DNA of 17,081 bases from contig CAJMMA010000043.1 of NCBI GenBank assembly GCA_905214435.1, forward strand, positions 1 to 17,081, read 5' to 3'. The stretch is from an uncultured bacterium (GTDB lineage: Bacteria > Actinomycetota > Coriobacteriia > Coriobacteriales > Coriobacteriaceae). Both the position numbers and the translations under genes were made by a program. Below are positions 13,219 to 17,081 of the stretch, in pieces; the first letter of the stretch is position 1, and every line of letters starts with the position of its first letter. Under the pieces are notes generated by a model, which saw only the letters and a program-made list of their open reading frames with translations, did not search any database and was not told the DNA's origin.

Positions 13219-14247
13219 ATGGCCAACAAAGTCACCCTCAAGCAGATCGCCCAGGAGGTGGGGCTTTCCCCCTCGTCGGTCTCGCTTGTTCTCAATAATC
13301 GGCCCTGTCGCATCTCGGAAGAAAACCGCAAGCTCATCAAAGAGGTCGCGGCGCGCAACCACTATGTTCCCAACCAGATTGCGCGCAGCCTGGTCATGCG
13401 CGAGTCGCGCACGCTGGGCCTTATCGTTCCCAATATCGAGAGCCGCTTTTTTGCCTCGCTCGCCGGTAGCCTGGAAAAGCGCTGCCGCGAGGACGGCTAT
13501 GCGCTCTTCATTACCAGCTCGGGCGGAAGCGCCGATGACGATCTGGAGCTGCTGCGCCAGCTGGTGACGCGCGGCGTTGATGGCGTCTTCCTGGTGGTGG
13601 GTGACGAGTTCTCCGATGACCGCGCCCTGCGCGAAGAAGTCAGCCACCTGCCCATCCCGGCCGTAATGGTCGACCGTGCCATTGAGGGGCTCGAGTGCGA
13701 CAAGGTGATGTTCGACCACGAGATGGGCGGCTATATGGCCACCCGCTATCTGATCGAGCAAGGTCATCGCCGCATCGCCTGCCTGGTTAATGCCCGCCGT
13801 TCCAATACGGGTCGCAAGCGACTTGCCGGCTATGAGCGCGCGCTGCGCGAGGTTGGCCTGCCGATCGACGCGCGTTTGGAGTTTGAGAGCGAGTACTACA
13901 TTCCGAGCGCATACGAGGCCTCGGAGGCAGTGCTCGCAACTGACGCCACTGCCGTGTTCGCAAGCTCGGATAACATTGCCCTCGGTTTGCTCAAGCGCTT
14001 GCACGGGATGGGGAAGAGCATCCCGGGCGATATCTCGGTGGTGAGCTATGACAACTCGGCGGCCGACGTTCTCTTTGAGCCGGCGCTGACCGCGATTGAG
14101 CAGGACCCTGGTGTCCTTGCGGAGCATGCTTTTGGCTGCATGTCCAAGCGTCTTGCCGGTAGGGGCGGCAGGCGTGCCGAAGAGGTCGTTCTGGAGCCGG
14201 AGCTTATCGTTAAGGACAGCGTGCTCGAGCTTACTAAACACAACTAA
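13219..14247 (+). CDS. LacI/GalR-family transcriptional regulator
   Basis: A 342-residue DNA-binding regulator. The N-terminal helix-turn-helix (VTLKQIAQEVGLSPSSVSLV, residues 5-24) and hinge (VPNQIARSLVMRESRTLGLI) are typical, followed by a periplasmic-binding-protein-like sensor domain with MVDRAIEG, FASSDNIALG and ISVVSYDN motifs. Such proteins bind palindromic operators as dimers and respond to a sugar or sugar phosphate. The start is ATG 13219 with AAGGAG five bases upstream. The gene precedes xfp in the same direction, separated by 204 bases that contain the xfp promoter and two palindromes of the LacI type. Control of phosphoketolase is therefore its most likely job; the effector cannot be read from sequence. 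Confidence 0.93.
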   Translation: MANKVTLKQIAQEVGLSPSSVSLVLNNRPCRISEENRKLIKEVAARNHYVPNQIARSLVMRESRTLGLIVPNIESRFFASLAGSLEKRCREDGYALFITSSGGSADDDLELLRQLVTRGVDGVFLVVGDEFSDDRALREEVSHLPIPAVMVDRAIEGLECDKVMFDHEMGGYMATRYLIEQGHRRIACLVNARRSNTGRKRLAGYERALREVGLPIDARLEFESEYYIPSAYEASEAVLATDATAVFASSDNIALGLLKRLHGMGKSIPGDISVVSYDNSAADVLFEPALTAIEQDPGVLAEHAFGCMSKRLAGRGGRRAEEVVLEPELIVKDSVLELTKHN

Positions 14248-14350
14248 ACACGTTTACCAATTTGCAGAGACCGAATGTGGAGCACCTGTGACAATCAACG
14301 CCGCAGGTGAATGTCGCGTTTTGCTAACCGATGGGATTGATAAGGGTGGT
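14248..14350 (+). other. Upstream part of the xfp control region
   Basis: It holds an inverted repeat CACCTG/CAGGTG (14283-14288, 14304-14309), too weak to call a terminator. At 14245-14256, overlapping the regulator's stop, TAAACACGTTTA has the TAAA-N4-TTTA arms of the xfp operators but not their centre. Otherwise I see nothing. Confidence 0.35.
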
Positions 14351-14360
14351 AAAACGTTTT
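14351..14360. promoter_or_regulatory. LacI-type operator 1 upstream of xfp
   Basis: The palindrome AAAACGTTTT with central CG, the hallmark of LacI-family sites, is embedded in a wider imperfect palindrome with GGTG and CACC arms. It lies just upstream of the expected -35 position. Confidence 0.7.
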
Positions 14361-14371
14361 TTCACCATGAT

Positions 14372-14381
14372 AAAACGTTTT
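14372..14381. promoter_or_regulatory. LacI-type operator 2 upstream of xfp
   Basis: A second AAAACGTTTT, here within the 12-bp palindrome TAAAACGTTTTA and flanked by TG and CA in the style of CRE sites. It lies directly upstream of the -10 box, inside the promoter spacer. Its centre is 21 bp from that of operator 1, two helical turns. Confidence 0.72.
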
Positions 14382-14387
14382 AGCAAA

Positions 14388-14393
14388 TATACT
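14388..14393 (+). promoter_or_regulatory. -10 box of xfp
   Basis: TATACT, 59 bases before the xfp ATG. The -35 region (around 14365-14370) is poor and lies between the two operators, so a bound repressor should block RNA polymerase. Confidence 0.55.
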
Positions 14394-14451
14394 GGTCCCA
14401 ACGAAAGGTTGCCGTATTGGAGGGTGACCGCACAGCGAAGGGACATAAACA

Positions 14452-16980
14452 ATGGCTAAAACACTGGGGACGCCGTGGCAAAAGCTGGGCCACGAGGTGC
14501 CGGCTTCCGAGCTCGAGGGCGTCGACCTGTATTGGCGCGCATCGAACTATCTGTCCGTCGGTCAGATCTACCTTCGCTCTAACCCGCTAATGCGCCCCGA
14601 CTTTGTTGATGAGAAAACCGGTGAGGTGCGCGACTTCGGTCGTCCGGACGTTAAGCACCGCCTGGTTGGCCACTGGGGCACCACGCCCGGCATCAACTTC
14701 CTGTTCGGTCACGTCAATCGACTGATCGCCGACCACAACCAGAACGCTATCTTCTTGATGGGCCCTGGTCACGGTGGCCCCGCCGGTACTGCTCAGTCGC
14801 TGCTCGACGGCACCTACCGCGAGATTCGCCCCGACATCACCAATGACGAGGCCGGCCTGCAGAAGTTCTTCCGCCAGTTCTCCTATCCCGGCGGCATCCC
14901 GAGCCACTTTGCGCCCGAGACGCCCGGTTCCATCCACGAGGGCGGCGAGCTCGGCTACACGCTCAGCCACGCTTGCGGTGCCGTTATGGACAACCCGAGC
15001 CTGCTGGCCGTGGCCGTGGTGGGCGACGGCGAGTCCGAGACCGGTCCGCTCGCGACCTCTTGGCAGTCCAACAAGCTCGTGAACCCGGCAACCGACGGTA
15101 TCGTCCTGCCGATCCTGCACCTCAACGGTTACAAGATCGCCAACCCCACCATCCTCGCCCGCGTGTCCGATGAGGAGCTCACCAAGTTCTTCGAGGGCAT
15201 GGGCTACAAGCCGCACTTCTTTGTCGCCGGCTTTGACGACGAGAGCCACGCAAGCATCCACGAGCGCTTTGCCGCACTGTTTGAGCAGGTCTTTGACGAG
15301 ATCTGTGACATCAAGGCCACTGCGCAGGCCCAGGTCGCCGCAGGCGAGACCGTGGTCCGCCCGGCCTACCCCATGATCGTGTTCCGCACGCCCAAGGGCT
15401 GGACCTGCCCCAAGCAGATCGACGGCAAGAAGACCGAGGACTCCTGGCGCGCGCATCAGGTGCCGCTGGCGAGCGCCAAGGACACCCACGAGCACTTCCG
15501 CGTGCTGCGCGAGTGGCTGCGCTCCTACAAGCCCGAGCAGCTCTTTACGCCCGAGGGCCAGGTGCGTCCCGAGGTGACGGCCTTTATGCCGACCGGCGAG
15601 CTGCGCATTGGCGCTAACCCCAACGCGAACGGCGGCAAGGTGCGCCGCGAGCTCGAGCTCCCCGATATTCATGCCCACGAGATTCCCGTCGCAAGCAAGG
15701 GCCACGGCTGGGGCTCCACCGAGGCCGCCCGCGTCTTTGGCGAGTACACTGCCGACGTCCTGGCCAAGAACATGGATGACTTCCGCATCTTTGGTCCCGA
15801 TGAGACCGCGTCCAACCGCCTGCAGGCTGCCTACAAGGTGACCAAGAAGCAGTGGGACGCTGGCTTCTACGAGGACGATGCCAACGACGAGCTGCTGGCA
15901 GGCTCCGGTAAGGTCGTCGAGCAGCTGTCCGAGCACCAGTGCGAGGGCTTCCTCGAGGCCTACGTGCTCACCGGCCGCTCCGGTGTGTGGAGCTCCTACG
16001 AGAGCTTTGTCCATGTGGTCGATTCCATGGTCAACCAGCACTGCAAGTGGCTCGAGGCCACCAAGCGCGAGATTCCGTGGCGTGCTCCCATCAGCGGCCT
16101 TAACATTTTGCTGTCGAGCCACGTCTGGCGTCAGGACCACAACGGCTTCTCGCATCAGGACCCCGGCTTTATCGACCTGCTACTCAACAAGGCCAACGAC
16201 ACGCATATCGTGAACGCTTACTATCCGGCCGACGCCAACATGGCTCTCGCCGTGGCCGAGCGCGTCTACCAGTCTACCGACTGCGTCAACGCCATCTTCT
16301 GCGGCAAGCAGCCTGCTCCGACCTTCCAGACGGTCGACGAGGCCAAGGCGGAGCTCGCCGAGGGCGTTGCGACCTGGGAGTGGGCATCGACCGCCGATTC
16401 GCTCGCCGAGGCCGACATCGTGGTCGCCACCTGCGGCGACGTGCCGACGCTTGAGGCTCTGGCTGCAACCGATATGCTGCGCGAGCTGGGCATTAAGGTG
16501 TGGTTCGTCAACGTGGTCGACCTGCTCAAGATTCAGAACGTCTGCGAGAACGACCAGGCCATCAGTGACGAGCGCTGGGCCGAGCTGTTCGGCCGCGGCG
16601 AGAAGTCCGTCCTCTTCGCATTCCACGCCTATGCCGGCACGATTCGCCGTCTGATCTGGAGCCGCCCCGGCCACGACGCCTTCCGCGTCCACGGCTACGA
16701 GGAGAAAGGCTCCACGACCACGCCCTTCGACATGCTGCGCCTGAACAACATGGATCGCTGGGCGCTGGCCGCCGACGTGCTGCGCATGGTCGACGCCGAT
16801 AAGTTTGCCGAGCAAATTGATGAGTGGGAGGCATTCCGCACCGAGGCCTTTGAGTTTGCGTGTGATGAGGGCTACGACCATCCGGCCTTTACCGACTGGG
16901 TCTGGCCCGACGCCGCTGCTGCAACTGCTGCCGATGGCGCGCTCTCCGCAACGCAGATGACCGCAGGCGACAACGAGTAG
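14452..16980 (+). CDS. xfp: Xylulose-5-phosphate/fructose-6-phosphate phosphoketolase
   Basis: An 842-residue cytoplasmic thiamine diphosphate enzyme that splits xylulose 5-phosphate (and often fructose 6-phosphate) with phosphate into acetyl phosphate and glyceraldehyde 3-phosphate (or erythrose 4-phosphate). Family motifs are GHWGTTPGINFLFGH (73-87), GPGHGGPA (104-111), GGIPSHFAPETPGSIHEGGE (147-166) and the cofactor-binding GDGESETG (191-198) with N225 in HLNGYKI. FRTPKGWTCP, SWRAHQVPL, VWSSYESF and SHQDPGF follow further on. Length is near or slightly above the usual 790-830. The start is ATG 14452 with AAGGGA 8 bases upstream. Codon use is strongly GC-rich and biased, as in highly expressed genes. 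It is probably controlled by the preceding LacI-type regulator. Whether it accepts both substrates cannot be told from sequence. Confidence 0.96.
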   Translation: MAKTLGTPWQKLGHEVPASELEGVDLYWRASNYLSVGQIYLRSNPLMRPDFVDEKTGEVRDFGRPDVKHRLVGHWGTTPGINFLFGHVNRLIADHNQNAIFLMGPGHGGPAGTAQSLLDGTYREIRPDITNDEAGLQKFFRQFSYPGGIPSHFAPETPGSIHEGGELGYTLSHACGAVMDNPSLLAVAVVGDGESETGPLATSWQSNKLVNPATDGIVLPILHLNGYKIANPTILARVSDEELTKFFEGMGYKPHFFVAGFDDESHASIHERFAALFEQVFDEICDIKATAQAQVAAGETVVRPAYPMIVFRTPKGWTCPKQIDGKKTEDSWRAHQVPLASAKDTHEHFRVLREWLRSYKPEQLFTPEGQVRPEVTAFMPTGELRIGANPNANGGKVRRELELPDIHAHEIPVASKGHGWGSTEAARVFGEYTADVLAKNMDDFRIFGPDETASNRLQAAYKVTKKQWDAGFYEDDANDELLAGSGKVVEQLSEHQCEGFLEAYVLTGRSGVWSSYESFVHVVDSMVNQHCKWLEATKREIPWRAPISGLNILLSSHVWRQDHNGFSHQDPGFIDLLLNKANDTHIVNAYYPADANMALAVAERVYQSTDCVNAIFCGKQPAPTFQTVDEAKAELAEGVATWEWASTADSLAEADIVVATCGDVPTLEALAATDMLRELGIKVWFVNVVDLLKIQNVCENDQAISDERWAELFGRGEKSVLFAFHAYAGTIRRLIWSRPGHDAFRVHGYEEKGSTTTPFDMLRLNNMDRWALAADVLRMVDADKFAEQIDEWEAFRTEAFEFACDEGYDHPAFTDWVWPDAAAATAADGALSATQMTAGDNE

Positions 16981-17020
16981 GTAGGCATCCGGGACGGCCT
17001 CGCGCTGGGGCCGCCTCCGG

Positions 17021-17081
17021 GCGGGGAGACTTTGTCCGGGGAAGTGGGCTTCGCGAACTTCCCCGGACAAAGTCTCCCCGC
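17021..17081. repeat. 25-bp perfect inverted repeat after xfp
   Basis: Bases 17021-17045 are the exact reverse complement of 17057-17081, with an 11-base loop containing TTCGCGAA. It begins 40 bases after the xfp stop and reaches the window edge, so any following T-run is unseen. It may be the xfp terminator or another member of the long-palindrome group. Confidence 0.65.

Overview
The window looks like a chromosomal segment of a high-GC, anaerobic gut actinobacterium. A Collinsella-like member of the Coriobacteriia is my best guess. This rests on the GC-rich codon use of the right half, a phosphoketolase next to a LacI-type regulator, a Tat-exported coiled-coil peptidoglycan hydrolase, and TATACT-type -10 boxes. 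I could not run a search, so the genus is an inference. No tRNA, rRNA or CRISPR array was seen.

Left accessory region (1-5940): a peptide-natural-product (RiPP-type) locus read left to right. It starts with the 3' end of a very small Cys-rich reading frame that stops inside a perfect 16-bp hairpin. Then come an ABC ATPase and two tightly overlapping ABC permeases (self-protection or export), a radical SAM/SPASM peptide maturase with all cluster-binding cysteines, and an exporter-type ABC transporter without a peptidase domain. Stop/start overlaps and short gaps suggest one transcript, ending near a stem-loop at 5895-5939. Codon use here is more AT-rich than in the right half, which suggests horizontal acquisition.

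Middle accessory region (5969-9240): a two-gene module read right to left (8626 to 6667) between two transposase wrecks, an IS1595/ISXO2-type C-terminal remnant on the left and an IS3-type OrfA fragment on the right. It encodes a RecF/OLD-like AAA ATPase and a small Cys-rich protein with a D...ExK motif like PD-(D/E)XK nucleases. The genes overlap by 8 bp and both appear to start at TTG. The ATPase-plus-nuclease layout and the IS setting suggest an antiphage-type module that I cannot match to a named system.

Right region (9275-17081): housekeeping and carbon-metabolism genes. galE (leftward) is divergent from a Tat-exported coiled-coil/CHAP-NlpC hydrolase. murB (leftward) is divergent from a LacI-family regulator, which is followed by a phosphoketolase gene (xfp). 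Two identical 10-bp palindromes exactly 21 bp apart sit on the xfp promoter and are the likely operators of the regulator. Long, near-perfect inverted repeats lie at or just after the stop codons of the Cys-rich peptide, galE, the hydrolase and xfp. This recurring pattern is one of the most distinctive features of the window.
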